This document shows positions 49,652-59,631 of a DNA stretch of 64,000 nt, in pieces. A program made the position numbers and the translations under genes. Source of the stretch: Marinisporobacter sp. (GTDB lineage: Bacteria; Bacillota; Clostridia; Peptostreptococcales; Thermotaleaceae); the NCBI GenBank assembly GCA_025210525.1, contig JAOARP010000053.1:186001-250000 (forward strand), in the 5' to 3' direction. The notes beneath the pieces were generated by a model. It did not search any database and was not told the origin of the DNA. It worked only from the letters and a program-made list of their open reading frames with translations. Positions within the stretch are counted from its first letter, which is position 1. The number at the start of each line of letters is the position of its first letter.

Positions 49652-50872
49652 ATGAAAAATCATATAGAAGAAGACGAAATAAAATTTATTGTAAAAGAAC
49701 AAATAGGAGGTAAGTTACCGAATTTTTTGAATGAAGAAGAAGTAAAATGTGTAAGGAATTTTCACTTATCAATGGATGAATATAAAGCAACACCGTTAGT
49801 AGCATTAGAAGAACTTGCAAAAAAATTAGGGGTTCATAAAATCTATGTTAAAGATGAATCTTATAGATTTGGATTAAATGCATTTAAAGGATTAGGAGGA
49901 ACTTATTCAATAGCAAGATTATTATGTAAAAAACTTAATATTGATATTAAAGATGCTAGTTTTGAATACTTTAACCAACCTGAAATAAAAGAAAAAATTA
50001 AAGATATGGTATTTGTTACTGCAACAGATGGTAATCATGGAAGAGGGGTAGCTTGGGCTACAACGAAATTAGGATGCAAATCGGTGGTATATATGCCAAA
50101 GGGATCTTCACTAACAAGACTTCAAGCTATTAGAGATGCTGGTGCGGAGGCTTCTATTACAGATTTTAACTATGATGATGCTGTAAGGATAGCCAAACAA
50201 AAGGCTGAAGAAAATGGATGGTATGTAGTTCAAGACACAGCGTGGGAAGGATATGAAGACATTCCTAACTGGATTACACAAGGTTATACAACAATGGCAG
50301 ATGAAGCTTTAGATCAGATGAAATTAGATGGTATTAAGAGGCCTACTCATGTATTCTTGCAAGCAGGGGTTGGATCTTTAGCAGGTGGTGTTTTAGGATA
50401 TTATGCAAATGTTTTTAAAGATAAATGTCCTATAACGACTATAGTAGAACCAGAAAAAGCTGATTGTATATATAAATCTGCTTTAGCTAATGATGGAAAT
50501 CCACATTTTGTAACGGGAGATTTAGATACTATTATGGCAGGATTAGCTTGCGGAGAACCAAACCCAATTACTTGGAAAATTTTACAAGATTTTGCAAAAG
50601 CTTATGTATCATGTCCTGATTATGTATCTGCTAGAGGAATGAGAGTGTTAGCAAATCCTATAGGAAATGACAAAAAAGTAATAGCTGGTGAATCAGGAGC
50701 AGTTGGTTTAGGATTTTTATCTCTATTAATAGAGAGAGAAACATTAAAACCATTAAAAGAAAAATTAGGTTTAGATGAAAATTCAGTAGTAATTTGTTTT
50801 AATACAGAAGGAGATACAGATCCTGAACATTATGAAAAAATTGTTTATGATGGAAAAAATCCAAGTGTTTAG
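49652..50872 (+). CDS. dpaL: Diaminopropionate ammonia-lyase
   Basis: 406 residues. PLP enzyme (YgeX/DpaL) that splits 2,3-diaminopropionate into pyruvate and two ammonia. The PLP lysine is Lys79 in RFGLNAFKGLGGTY; VTATDGNHGRGVAWA carries the Asn and Asp that activate substrate; QAGVGSLAGG binds the PLP phosphate. Length matches E. coli DpaL (398). First gene of a sigma-54-driven cluster with a YgeY-like hydrolase, RidA and a transporter. AGGAGG precedes the ATG. The ammonia and 2-aminoacrylate released explain the RidA neighbour. Confidence 0.95.
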   Translation: MKNHIEEDEIKFIVKEQIGGKLPNFLNEEEVKCVRNFHLSMDEYKATPLVALEELAKKLGVHKIYVKDESYRFGLNAFKGLGGTYSIARLLCKKLNIDIKDASFEYFNQPEIKEKIKDMVFVTATDGNHGRGVAWATTKLGCKSVVYMPKGSSLTRLQAIRDAGAEASITDFNYDDAVRIAKQKAEENGWYVVQDTAWEGYEDIPNWITQGYTTMADEALDQMKLDGIKRPTHVFLQAGVGSLAGGVLGYYANVFKDKCPITTIVEPEKADCIYKSALANDGNPHFVTGDLDTIMAGLACGEPNPITWKILQDFAKAYVSCPDYVSARGMRVLANPIGNDKKVIAGESGAVGLGFLSLLIERETLKPLKEKLGLDENSVVICFNTEGDTDPEHYEKIVYDGKNPSV

Positions 50873-50944
50873 GAATTTGAGATAAGTTCAGAAAGAATTC
50901 TTTCTGCATAAATATAGATAGGTATTTTCATGTTTTTACTTTAA

Positions 50945-50993
50945 AAGGTGATGATGAGAAGATAAGGAATAACATTGGGTTCATTATCACCTT
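50945..50993 (+). promoter_or_regulatory. Hairpin in the dpaL-ygeY intergenic region
   Basis: AAGGTGATGATGA pairs with TCATTATCACCTT (one G-U), 23-base loop, no T run. A second small hairpin (CAGAAAGAATTCTTTCTG) lies at about 50890-50907. Possible mRNA processing or stability elements. Confidence 0.45.
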
Positions 50994-51097
50994 CATATAA
51001 ATTTAAATTTAGAGGTTCTCTATATAAGTTTTTAATAGGTTTGTTATTCATGCTATAAATTAATCATCTTAAGAAATATATGTGGGAGGTATTAATA

Positions 51098-52273
51098 ATG
51101 GAAATACAAGTTAAAAATATGTTAAAGGAATTGGAACCAGCATTAATAAAATTTACTCAAGACATCATAAGAATAAAAAGTATTACATGTGAAGAAAAAG
51201 AAGTAGCTTTGTTTATTAAAGAAAAAATGATAGAACTTGGATATGATGATGTAATAATAGATAAACTGGGAAATGTAATTGGAGTTATAGGAAATGGTGA
51301 AACAAAAGTAATGTATGATTCTCATATAGATACAGTCACTGTTAATGATGAAGATGAGTGGAAATATGGAGCATTTTCTGGAGAAATTGTTGATGGGAAT
51401 ATATATGGCAGAGGAACCGTTGATATGAAATCAGCTGTAGCAGCTACAGTATATGCAGGATATGCAATAAAGAAGCTTGGTCTTGATAAAGGGAAAACGA
51501 TATATATTTCTACATCTGTAATGGAAGAAGATTATGATGGACAAGCATTATTGTATCTGTGCAAGGAAAACGATATTTATCCAGATTATGTAATCATTTG
51601 TGAACCAAGCTCTATGAATTTAGCATTAGGTCATAGAGGAAGAGCACTGATTAAAATTAATACTACAGGTGTATCTGCCCATGGAAGTGCTCCAGAAAAA
51701 GGAGATAATGCTGTATATAAAATGAATGAAATCATTAAAAGAGTAGAGAAATTAGGGCAAGAGTTTATAAGTAGAGAAGGGGAAAAAGGTTCTGTAGCGC
51801 TTACAAAAATAGAAAGTGGAGCTGTTTCATTAAATGCAATTCCACCAACCTGTAGCATATATCTTGATAGAAGATTGATTATAGGAGAAGATAAACAATT
51901 TATTGCAAAAGAAATAGAAAAGTTAATAGAAGGTACAGGTGCAACTTGGGAAATTTATGATGAAGTGGGGAAGAGTTGGACTGATGAAAATTTAGTGTTA
52001 CATTCTTTTTTACCAGCTTGGGAAATTCATAAGGATCATGAACTTACGAAAGCTTGTTTAAATGCGTATGGTGAGTTAAATGGAGAGGCACCTAAAATGT
52101 TCAAATGGGACTTTTGTACAAACGGCGTAGCAACAGCAGGAATACTAAATATACCTACAATTGGTATTGGTCCTGGGGATCCTAAACTTGCTCACACTAG
52201 AGATGAACACTGTCCTTTATCTGATATTATAGAAGCTTGTGAATTCTATACTAACTTAGCAAAGCATTTATAA
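51098..52273 (+). CDS. YgeY-like M20 family metallohydrolase
   Basis: 391 residues. Zinc amidohydrolase of the ArgE/DapE/YgeY type. Metal ligands: His in YDSHIDTV, Asp in YGRGTVDMKSA, the catalytic MEED, Glu in IICEPSS, and a C-terminal His in LAHTRDEHCPL. The dimerisation domain spans about 180-290 (GHRGRALIKINTTGVSAHGS). In E. coli ygeY lies beside ygeX (dpaL), as here; it probably deacylates or hydrolyses a diaminopropionate-containing substrate, not proven. Start: ATG at 51098 after GGGAGGT; ATG at 51080 has no site. Confidence 0.88.
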   Translation: MEIQVKNMLKELEPALIKFTQDIIRIKSITCEEKEVALFIKEKMIELGYDDVIIDKLGNVIGVIGNGETKVMYDSHIDTVTVNDEDEWKYGAFSGEIVDGNIYGRGTVDMKSAVAATVYAGYAIKKLGLDKGKTIYISTSVMEEDYDGQALLYLCKENDIYPDYVIICEPSSMNLALGHRGRALIKINTTGVSAHGSAPEKGDNAVYKMNEIIKRVEKLGQEFISREGEKGSVALTKIESGAVSLNAIPPTCSIYLDRRLIIGEDKQFIAKEIEKLIEGTGATWEIYDEVGKSWTDENLVLHSFLPAWEIHKDHELTKACLNAYGELNGEAPKMFKWDFCTNGVATAGILNIPTIGIGPGDPKLAHTRDEHCPLSDIIEACEFYTNLAKHL

Positions 52274-52338
52274 AAATTTAGTTAACTAATGACATTTAAA
52301 GTAAATAGTTACCAAAATATAAAAAAGGAGATGTTATT

Positions 52339-52716
52339 ATGAAAAAAATAGTAAATACTGAAAAAGCACCAAGTGCAATTGGACCATATTCTCAAGGAAT
52401 CATACTAAAAGATGTGGTATTCACATCAGGACAACTCCCAATAATTGTTGAAACAGGAAAAATGCCAGGAACGATTGAAGAACAAACAAGAGCTTCTCTA
52501 AATAATGTAAAAGCTATTTTAGAGAAAGCCGGGTCAAGCTTAGGTCAAGTAGTAAAAACAACTGTATTTTTAAATGATATGAATGATTTTGCAGCAATGA
52601 ATGAAGTATATAAAGAATTTTTTACAGAAAAATTTCCAGCAAGAAGTGCTATAGAAGTTGCTCGTTTACCGAAGGATGCTTTGGTAGAAATTGAGGTTAT
52701 AGGACTTATTGGATAG
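52339..52716 (+). CDS. ridA: RidA family reactive enamine/imine deaminase
   Basis: 125 residues, full length. Hydrolyses 2-aminoacrylate and related imines released by PLP enzymes. Signatures: APSAIGPYSQGI, FTSGQLPI, ARLPKDALVEIEVIG with the catalytic Arg in RSAIEVARLP. Its position after dpaL makes sense, since DpaL proceeds through aminoacrylate. AAAAAGGAGATG precedes the start. Confidence 0.96.
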   Translation: MKKIVNTEKAPSAIGPYSQGIILKDVVFTSGQLPIIVETGKMPGTIEEQTRASLNNVKAILEKAGSSLGQVVKTTVFLNDMNDFAAMNEVYKEFFTEKFPARSAIEVARLPKDALVEIEVIGLIG

Positions 52717-52794
52717 GTTAGTATATATGTAGTAAAAATCAATATGTGTATTTTATAATAATTATTTGAATTACCTTATACAAGGAGGATATCA

Positions 52795-54216
52795 ATGAAA
52801 AATACGGCTGAGTGTATAGCAGGAAAAAAAAGGTTTAAGTTACCCCATACGTTTATTTTATTAATGATAGTAGGTGCTGTTATTGCAGTACTTACACACA
52901 TTATTCCAGCAGGTGAGTTTGTAAGGGTACAAGGGCCAAATGGAAGAATGATGATTGACCCTGAATCATTTCATATAATTAATAGCAATCCAACATCATT
53001 TTTTAAATATTTTGTTTCAATTCCCAAAGGCTTTGTTGCATCTGGATGGATTGTGGTTTTAACATTTTGTGTTGGTGGTGGTTTTTCTATTGTCAGAAAA
53101 ACAGGTGTCATTGAAGTAGGTGTTAACAATATTGCCCATCGATTTTCAAGTAAAGGTATTATAATTGTTCCTATATTAATGTTTGTGTTTGCTATGATAG
53201 ATACATTCATAGGTATGCCAGAACTTTGTATGGTTTATGTTCCTATTATTTTACCTTTAGCATTGGCTCTAGGATATGACTCTATTACAGCTTGTGCTAT
53301 TGCATTAGCAGGATCAGCAGCAGGATTTACTGCTGCACTAACAAACCCGTTCACTGTTGCAATTGCTCAAAAGATAGCTGGATTGCCTTTGTATTCTGGA
53401 ACTCAATATAGAATTGTATTTTTATTTTTCACAACAACTATTGGTGCTATCTATGTTTCTAGATATGCTAAAAAAGTAAAAAACAATCCACAACTTAGTG
53501 CAATGTATGAAGATGATATTAAAAACAGAGAACTTTTATGCAAAGATACGGAATTCAAAACAACACTAACAACTAGACAAACTTTAGGTGGTGTTTCAGC
53601 AGTAATTCTTTTCTTTGTACTTATTGGTGGAGTATTTAAGCTTGGATGGGATATGCCAGAAATTGGTGCTATGTTTATTATAATAGGAATGGTATCTGGT
53701 CTAGTAAGTGGTTTAACTGGTGATGAAATATGTGAATCGTTTGTTGATGGATGTAGAGATGTTTTAGTTGGGGCACTTATTATAGGTGTTGCTAGATCTA
53801 TCAATGTTATTATGGAAGAAGCTCAAATTATTGATACGGTTATTAATAGCTTAGGCTCAATGGTAAAACAATTACCTACAGTGGCAACGCCTTTGGGAAT
53901 GTTAAGTGTTCAAACATTTTTTAACTTTCTAATTCCTTCGGGAAGTGCTAAAACACTTATTACTATGCCTATAATGGCTCCTTTATCAGATATTGTAGGT
54001 ATTACTAGACAAACATCGATTTTGGCACTTCAAATTGGTGATGGATTATCAAATATTTTATGGCCAACAAGTGGTTATTTTATGGCAACGTTAGCTGTTG
54101 CTAAAGTGCCGTGGACAAAATGGGCAAAATTCTATTTTCCATTGTTCCTGATTTGGACTTCAGTAGGAGCGGTTTTCCTAGTTGTTGCGCACTTAATCAA
54201 ATGGGGACCTTTTTAA
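52795..54216 (+). CDS. YfcC family membrane transporter
   Basis: 473 residues, about 12 membrane segments. YfcC/ArcD-like group: PHTFILLMIVGAVIAVLTHIIPAGEF at the first segment (given in part), IGMPELCMVYVPIILPLALALGYD, and the re-entrant-type FLIPSGSAKTLITMPIMAP and GDGLSNILWPTSGYFM. Relatives carry basic amino acids or dicarboxylates; the neighbours suggest diaminopropionate or a peptide/amino-acid derivative as cargo. AGGAGG before the ATG. Confidence 0.87.
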   Translation: MKNTAECIAGKKRFKLPHTFILLMIVGAVIAVLTHIIPAGEFVRVQGPNGRMMIDPESFHIINSNPTSFFKYFVSIPKGFVASGWIVVLTFCVGGGFSIVRKTGVIEVGVNNIAHRFSSKGIIIVPILMFVFAMIDTFIGMPELCMVYVPIILPLALALGYDSITACAIALAGSAAGFTAALTNPFTVAIAQKIAGLPLYSGTQYRIVFLFFTTTIGAIYVSRYAKKVKNNPQLSAMYEDDIKNRELLCKDTEFKTTLTTRQTLGGVSAVILFFVLIGGVFKLGWDMPEIGAMFIIIGMVSGLVSGLTGDEICESFVDGCRDVLVGALIIGVARSINVIMEEAQIIDTVINSLGSMVKQLPTVATPLGMLSVQTFFNFLIPSGSAKTLITMPIMAPLSDIVGITRQTSILALQIGDGLSNILWPTSGYFMATLAVAKVPWTKWAKFYFPLFLIWTSVGAVFLVVAHLIKWGPF

Positions 54217-54376
54217 ATCAATAAAATAGAAATATAAATCAGTACTTGTATAATAGAGCTATGGATGATACCTTGCGTATCATTCATAGTCTAAAAATTA
54301 AATGTTTTTATTTTGTTAATAATTATTTCTAAAATATATATTACAATCCATAATGGAAAACTCTATGTGAGGTATT

Positions 54377-54414
54377 AAAAATAAGAATTAGATTTTATCT
54401 AATTCTTATTTTTA
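54377..54414 (+). terminator. Terminator after the dpaL cluster
   Basis: 16-bp stem AAAATAAGAATTAGAT with its complement, three-base loop, T run. A further hairpin without T run (CTATGGATGATAC with GTATCATTCATAG, 54259-54289) lies nearer the transporter stop. The 346-base gap before the regulator shows only these and TATAAT at about 54512. Confidence 0.88.
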
Positions 54415-54562
54415 TAGTTTGTATGTAATTAGAATATAATGTATATAGAATGTAGAAGAGCGGAGATATATGGATTGAGTTTTTATTGATATACAAAAAT
54501 ATTTCGTATAATATAAAAGTAGCAATGATTGTGTGAAAAGAAAAGAATTTGAGGTGAAGACA

Positions 54563-56305
54563 ATGGAAACCATACTCAAAAAAATTCAGGATACGGTTAT
54601 AAAATATGCTAATGTAATTTCAGAAATTTTAAAAGTAGACATTGAAATTGTGGATCAAGATTTAATTAGGATTGCAGGAACAGGAGAATATGAAAAGGGA
54701 ATCAATCAAAGTTTAGAAGATGAGTATGTTTATAAAACTGTATTACAAAGCGGCAAACACCAAATTATTAGAGAACCTGGGCAAAATAGTATATGTCAAA
54801 AATGTCCTAAGTGTCTTACTTGTATTGAGAAGTTTGAAGCTTGTACACCAATTAAAATGGAAGATCAGGTTATTGGTGTAATTGGTCTTATTTGTTTTCA
54901 TGATGAGCAAAAAGAATTTTTGTTATCGAATTTTGATATGTATTTTTCTTTTTTGAAGCAAATTGCTGATTTTATTAGTGCAAAAGCTTATGAACAAAAG
55001 AAAAACGAGAATATAGAAACCATGATTGGAGTTTTAAATTCTATTATGGGAAATATAGAAGAGGCTGTTATTGTTTTAGATAAAAATGATTATATTTCAC
55101 ATACCAATGAAAATGCAAAAAATATTTTAGAAGTAGATGATGATTTTTGTCATAAAATCACATTAATTCCAACAGGTAACTATATTTTAGAGCAACAAGA
55201 ATATGATTTGATTTTTCAGGGAAAGACTCATAATTTAGTGGGTAGTATCCATAATATGCATATGGGAAAAAATAAATATGATCGTATGTTTATTTTTAAT
55301 GATGCGAGAACTATAAAGAGTAAAATTCTTGATATGACTAATCCCAATCACAACTTATCCTTAAATAAGATTTTGGGAGAATCATCTAAAGTAATTAATT
55401 TGAAAAGGCGAGTAGTACAAATTGCAAAATCTTCATCTACTATTTTAATTACAGGAGAAAGTGGAACAGGAAAAGAAATGTTTGCAAGAACGATCCATAA
55501 TGAAAGTAATCGAAAAGAAGAACCTTTTGTACCTATAAACTGCGGAGCGATTCCTGATACTCTTCTTGAAAGTGAATTGTTTGGTTATGTAAAAGGTGCT
55601 TTTACAGGAGCGAATATAAATGGGAAAATAGGCAAGTTTGAGTTTGCAAATAAAGGAACGATCTTTTTAGATGAAATAGGAGATATGCCTATTTATATGC
55701 AGGTGAAACTTTTAAGGGTACTCCAAGAAAAAGAGATTGTGAAAATTGGGGCTAATAAACCAATTAAAGTGGATGTGAGAGTAATTGCAGCTACAAACAA
55801 AAATCTTGAAGAAATGATTAAAGATGGATCTTTTCGAGAAGATTTATATTATCGCTTGAATGTAATTCCTATAGAAATCCCTTCTTTAAGAGAACGGATA
55901 GAAGATATTAAAATATTAACCTATTATTTTGCTAATAAATATGCAAAGCTTTTTCAGAAAAAGTTTATTGGAATTGATCGTTCTTTATGGAAGTATATGC
56001 TTTCTTATAGTTGGCCAGGAAATATACGAGAACTTGAAAATACAATAGAATTTATGATTAATATGATGGATACATCAGGAATTATTTTGCCAGAAATACT
56101 GCCTAGAAAATTAATTAGAATAGATGAAAAGAATGAGAAAAAAAATAAAAATGAAGTTTTTGATCTTGATCAAATAGAAAAGGACACCATACAAAGAGCA
56201 TTAAAAATGTATGGAGAAACAACGGAATGTAAGCAAATTGTAGCACGAAAATTAGGAATTGGAATTGCTACATTATATAGAAAAATTTCTAAATATAATT
56301 TATAA
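54563..56305 (+). CDS. Sigma-54-dependent transcriptional activator with Cys-rich sensor
   Basis: 580 residues. N-terminal GAF-like sensor (1-150) containing Cys78-x2-Cys81-x2-Cys84-x2-Cys87-x6-Cys94, which could bind an iron-sulfur cluster; a PAS domain at about 160-245; AAA+ domain with Walker A GESGTGKE, the sigma-54-contacting GAFTGA loop, Walker B IFLDEIGDM and RLNVIPIEIPSLRER; and a C-terminal Fis-type HTH (KQIVARKLGIGIATLYRKI). Probably activates the sigma-54 promoter upstream of dpaL through the palindromes there. Start: ATG at 54563 after GAGGTGAAG; an earlier GTG at 54533 lacks a site. Confidence 0.93.
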   Translation: METILKKIQDTVIKYANVISEILKVDIEIVDQDLIRIAGTGEYEKGINQSLEDEYVYKTVLQSGKHQIIREPGQNSICQKCPKCLTCIEKFEACTPIKMEDQVIGVIGLICFHDEQKEFLLSNFDMYFSFLKQIADFISAKAYEQKKNENIETMIGVLNSIMGNIEEAVIVLDKNDYISHTNENAKNILEVDDDFCHKITLIPTGNYILEQQEYDLIFQGKTHNLVGSIHNMHMGKNKYDRMFIFNDARTIKSKILDMTNPNHNLSLNKILGESSKVINLKRRVVQIAKSSSTILITGESGTGKEMFARTIHNESNRKEEPFVPINCGAIPDTLLESELFGYVKGAFTGANINGKIGKFEFANKGTIFLDEIGDMPIYMQVKLLRVLQEKEIVKIGANKPIKVDVRVIAATNKNLEEMIKDGSFREDLYYRLNVIPIEIPSLRERIEDIKILTYYFANKYAKLFQKKFIGIDRSLWKYMLSYSWPGNIRELENTIEFMINMMDTSGIILPEILPRKLIRIDEKNEKKNKNEVFDLDQIEKDTIQRALKMYGETTECKQIVARKLGIGIATLYRKISKYNL

Positions 56306-56434
56306 GCAATAAAAAATTTTAGAAGACTTAAAGGATTTTTTAGCTATGAATGAAATGGATAGCGAATACTTTAAAGTTGATAAAGGTAGGATTAGAATCT
56401 AGAATTTCTTATTATATATTTTGTATAAAATAGT

Positions 56435-56465
56435 AAAGTAGGGACATATCATGTGTCCCTACTTT
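56435..56465. terminator. Bidirectional terminator between regulator and folate operon
   Basis: 12-bp stem AAAGTAGGGACA/TGTCCCTACTTT, seven-base loop. It contains the aroF stop codon. Confidence 0.85.
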
Positions 56466-57235
56466 ATTTCATCAAATAATTCTTTATACTGATCCAGTGT
56501 TAATGATTGATGCCCATCACTTAAAGCCTTTTCTGGATTTGGATGTACTTCAATCATGAGTCCATTAGCACCACAAGCTAATGCTGCCTTTGACATAGGA
56601 GCAATGAGTTCTCTAATGCCTGTTCCATGACTCGGATCAACGATGACAGGTAAGCCTGTTTCTTTTTTCATAATAGGAACAGCAGCTAAATCTAAGGTGT
56701 TTCTTGTATAGGTTTCAAAGGTTCTAATGCCTCGTTCGCAAAGGATAATATTTTTATTGCCGTAGGCTGCTATATATTCTGCCGCCATACTCCATTCTCT
56801 GATGCTAGCACTCATGCCTCTTTTTAAAAGAACAGGCTTTTTTATTTTGCCTAAAGCTTTTAATAAAGAATAGTTGTACATATTTCTAGAACCGATTTGA
56901 ATGATATCAGCATATTCTAGTACTAGATCCATGTTTTTTTCGTCCATGAGTTCTGTAATAATAGGAAGATTTGCTGCATCTCCTGCTTCTTTTAAATATT
57001 TTAGTCCTTCTATTTCTAGTCCTTGAAAATCATAAGGACTTGTTCGTGGTTTAAAGACTCCTCCTCTTAGAACGTGGATACCAATTTCTTTTAGTTTTAG
57101 AGCTGTTTCTAATATTTGTTCCTTCGATTCTACAGAGCAAGGACCTGCAATGAATATGGGTGAATGATTGTCTCCGATTTTTAAATCTTTTATAGAAATG
57201 GTGATTTTCTCACCTGTTAAAACTTTTTTATTCAT
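56459..57235 (-). CDS. aroF: 3-deoxy-7-phosphoheptulonate (DAHP) synthase, minimal type I-beta
   Basis: 258 residues. First step of the shikimate pathway (PEP plus erythrose-4-phosphate). Core motifs: [55 protein letters not shown] and [14 protein letters not shown]. Only the TIM barrel is present: neither the ferredoxin-like nor the chorismate-mutase regulatory domain is fused, so allosteric feedback is probably absent. Start: ATG at 57235 after AGGAAGG; it overlaps folK by 8 bases. As last gene of the pABA/folate run it would raise chorismate supply. Confidence 0.94.
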   Translation of the reverse strand: MNKKVLTGEKITISIKDLKIGDNHSPIFIAGPCSVESKEQILETALKLKEIGIHVLRGGVFKPRTSPYDFQGLEIEGLKYLKEAGDAANLPIITELMDEKNMDLVLEYADIIQIGSRNMYNYSLLKALGKIKKPVLLKRGMSASIREWSMAAEYIAAYGNKNIILCERGIRTFETYTRNTLDLAAVPIMKKETGLPVIVDPSHGTGIRELIAPMSKAALACGANGLMIEVHPNPEKALSDGHQSLTLDQYKELFDEIK

Positions 57236-57710
57236 AACTAACCTTCCTAACTTCTTTTCCTTTAAGTTGATTGACCAATTCTTTGATCGTTGTACCATTG
57301 ATGGAAAGGTCCTTATTGATTTCATAAAGAGGAATCATAACAAAGGCTCTTTCATGCATTCTAGGGTGAGGAACGATTAAGTTTTCATCAGTAGATGTAA
57401 AATTTTCATAAAGCAATACATCTACGTCGATTGTTCGTGGACCCCATCGAATGATTCTTTTTCTTTTTAAGTTTTTTTCAATATGTTGACAATAGGATAA
57501 TAATTCATAAGGGTTTAAATCTGTATCTATTTCAACTACTATGTTTAAAAACCAGTCTTGGTCTTTATAGCCCACAGGTTCTGTTTCGTAGTAAGATGAA
57601 ATATTTGAAACTTTAATATGATTATTTTCCTTTAATAGTGCGATAGTTTTGTCTATATTTTCTTTTGTATTTCCCATGTTGCTGCCTATACCAAGATATG
57701 CTCTATTCAT
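57228..57710 (-). CDS. folK: 6-hydroxymethyl-7,8-dihydropterin pyrophosphokinase
   Basis: 160 residues, full length. Transfers pyrophosphate from ATP to the pterin. Motifs: [33 protein letters not shown], and [14 protein letters not shown] with the two Mg2+-binding Asp. Overlaps folB by 8 bases and aroF by 8 bases, indicating coupled translation. Confidence 0.96.
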   Translation of the reverse strand: MNRAYLGIGSNMGNTKENIDKTIALLKENNHIKVSNISSYYETEPVGYKDQDWFLNIVVEIDTDLNPYELLSYCQHIEKNLKRKRIIRWGPRTIDVDVLLYENFTSTDENLIVPHPRMHERAFVMIPLYEINKDLSINGTTIKELVNQLKGKEVRKVSYE

Positions 57711-58068
57711 TTCGTTTTCTCCTTATCTCTACACCAAAATAATCAAATATGCCTGGGACAGGTGCTTCAGGTTTTTTGATAGTTATCTTGATTTCTTTTA
57801 TTAAGGAAAAAGTAGTAAGCATGTTATTTGCAATATCTTCTGCTAATGCTTCAATGAGCTTGAATCTTTTATTTTCTACAATAGATTTTACAAGGTTATA
57901 GGCTTCTCCGTAGTGTACCGTATCCTTTACATTATCTGTTAATCCTGCATTTTTTAAATCTACGTATAGATTGATATCAATAAAGAATTTTTGCCCAAGG
58001 ATGTTTTCTTCAGACATAGCACCGTGATAGCCATAAAAGCTTAAGTTTTTCATGATTATTTTATCCAT
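57703..58068 (-). CDS. folB: Dihydroneopterin aldolase
   Basis: 121 residues, the usual length. Cleaves dihydroneopterin to hydroxymethyl-dihydropterin and glycolaldehyde. Motifs: IIMKNLSFYGYHGAM with the active-site Tyr and Glu following, TVHYGEAYNLV, KLIEALAEDIA, and the catalytic Lys in ITIKKPEAPVPG. Overlaps folP by 13 bases. Confidence 0.96.
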   Translation of the reverse strand: MDKIIMKNLSFYGYHGAMSEENILGQKFFIDINLYVDLKNAGLTDNVKDTVHYGEAYNLVKSIVENKRFKLIEALAEDIANNMLTTFSLIKEIKITIKKPEAPVPGIFDYFGVEIRRKRNE

Positions 58069-58913
58069 GGTGTAGTACCTCTTACGATAGCATCTGTAAC
58101 TGTTACAGCACGAATATTTTCTTTCACATCATGAACCCTTAGAATATCCATTCCTTGCATAACGCCCATAACAGATGTGGCAACAGTGCCTTCAACTCTT
58201 TCGTTTGCTGGAAGATCAAGGATTTTTCCAATCATAGATTTTCTAGAGGTACCAAGAAGAATAGGGTATCCAAGAACGTTTAATTCATGGAGCCTTGACA
58301 TTACATGAATATTTTGCTCTGGTGTTTTTCCGAATCCAATACCTGGGTCTAGGATGATATTTTCTTTTTTGATACCAGCATGGCGTGCAATAGCAATAGA
58401 TTTTTCTAGGAATACTTTTATATTTTCCATAATATCTCCATCATATTCTGTACCAATCTGATTGTGCATGATCACAACAGGGACATCATATTCTGCAATC
58501 ACATTTGCTAGCTGTGAATCTTTTTGAAGTCCCCATACATCATTGATCATATGAGCTCCTGCTTCTAATACTTTTTTAGCTACAATAGCTTTACTAGTAT
58601 CTACAGAAATAGGAGCTTTTATTTCTTTTATAAGTTTTTCTACTACAGGAAGAACTCTACTTGTTTCTTTCTCTGGTGATACTTCCTCATGACCTGGCCT
58701 TGTAGATTCTCCACCAATATCAATAATATCTGCACCGTCACGGATCATTTCTTTAGCATGAGATATAGCCTTTTCTACATCTGTAAATTTTCCTCCATCA
58801 GAAAAGGAATCTGGTGTTACATTTAAAATTCCCATGATATAGGTTTTACTTCCTAAAGCTAATGTATATTCTTTTGCTTTTATATTTATTTTTCTTGAAA
58901 AATCATAGTACAT
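58056..58913 (-). CDS. folP: Dihydropteroate synthase
   Basis: 285 residues. Joins pABA to hydroxymethyl-dihydropterin pyrophosphate; target of sulfonamides. Motifs: MGILNVTPDSFSDGGKF, DIIDIGGESTRPGHEEV, PISVDTSKA, INDVWG, ILDPGIGFGKT and LLGTSRKS. Start: ATG at 58913 after GGGGGG; an ATG at 58934 overlaps the folE stop and lacks a site. Confidence 0.96.
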   Translation of the reverse strand: MYYDFSRKINIKAKEYTLALGSKTYIMGILNVTPDSFSDGGKFTDVEKAISHAKEMIRDGADIIDIGGESTRPGHEEVSPEKETSRVLPVVEKLIKEIKAPISVDTSKAIVAKKVLEAGAHMINDVWGLQKDSQLANVIAEYDVPVVIMHNQIGTEYDGDIMENIKVFLEKSIAIARHAGIKKENIILDPGIGFGKTPEQNIHVMSRLHELNVLGYPILLGTSRKSMIGKILDLPANERVEGTVATSVMGVMQGMDILRVHDVKENIRAVTVTDAIVRGTTPWIK

Positions 58914-58933
58914 GATTATCCCCCCTAAAAACA

Positions 58934-59494
58934 TTAAAATTTAATGAGTGCTAGAGCTTCAGCCCTTGCTTTTGCATCTTTTTTAAAGTGTCCTCTTACA
59001 GCAGAGGTAATTGTTTTAGAGCCAGGTTTTTTAACACCTCTCATGGTCATACACATATGCTCAGCTTCAACTACTACAATAACGCCATAAGGTTCTAGCT
59101 TTTCAACTAATGCATCTGCAATAGAAGTTGTAATTCTTTCTTGAAGTTGAGGTCTTTTGGCAACGGTTTCTACAACTCTTGCAAGCTTGCTAAGCCCTGT
59201 AAGTTTCCCATTTTTAGGAAGATAGCCTACGTGAGCTTTTCCAAAGAATGGTACTAGGTGATGTTCGCATACAGAGTAAAAAGGAATATCTTTTACTAAA
59301 ACTAACTCTTCATGTTTTTCTTCTTGAAAAAATATTTCTAAGTGTTTTTTAGGATCTTCTTCTAGTCCTGAAAAAATTTCTTCATACATGTTTGCAATTC
59401 TTCGAGGGGTATCCTGTAAGCCCTCTCTATCTGGATCTTCACCGATGGCTTCTAATATATCTCTTACAGCTTTTTCTATTTTTGGCTTGTCCAT
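58934..59494 (-). CDS. folE: GTP cyclohydrolase I
   Basis: 186 residues. Makes dihydroneopterin triphosphate from GTP. Zinc and catalytic residues: [30 protein letters not shown] and [15 protein letters not shown], including all three zinc ligands (two Cys and one His), so it is the ordinary zinc-dependent FolE1. First of the fol genes; a 137-base gap to pabC upstream may contain a secondary promoter, though none is clear. Confidence 0.97.
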   Translation of the reverse strand: MDKPKIEKAVRDILEAIGEDPDREGLQDTPRRIANMYEEIFSGLEEDPKKHLEIFFQEEKHEELVLVKDIPFYSVCEHHLVPFFGKAHVGYLPKNGKLTGLSKLARVVETVAKRPQLQERITTSIADALVEKLEPYGVIVVVEAEHMCMTMRGVKKPGSKTITSAVRGHFKKDAKARAEALALIKF

Positions 59495-59631
59495 TGTGAT
59501 TCCTCTTTTCTTATATTTTTAATTTATTTGTAACTTATTCGTAGGATCCTTTAAGTAGAAACATTAATGATAGGATTCTTCCCATTAAGAAAACTTATGA
59601 GATTACTATAAAGGATGGATGAATAATCCCA

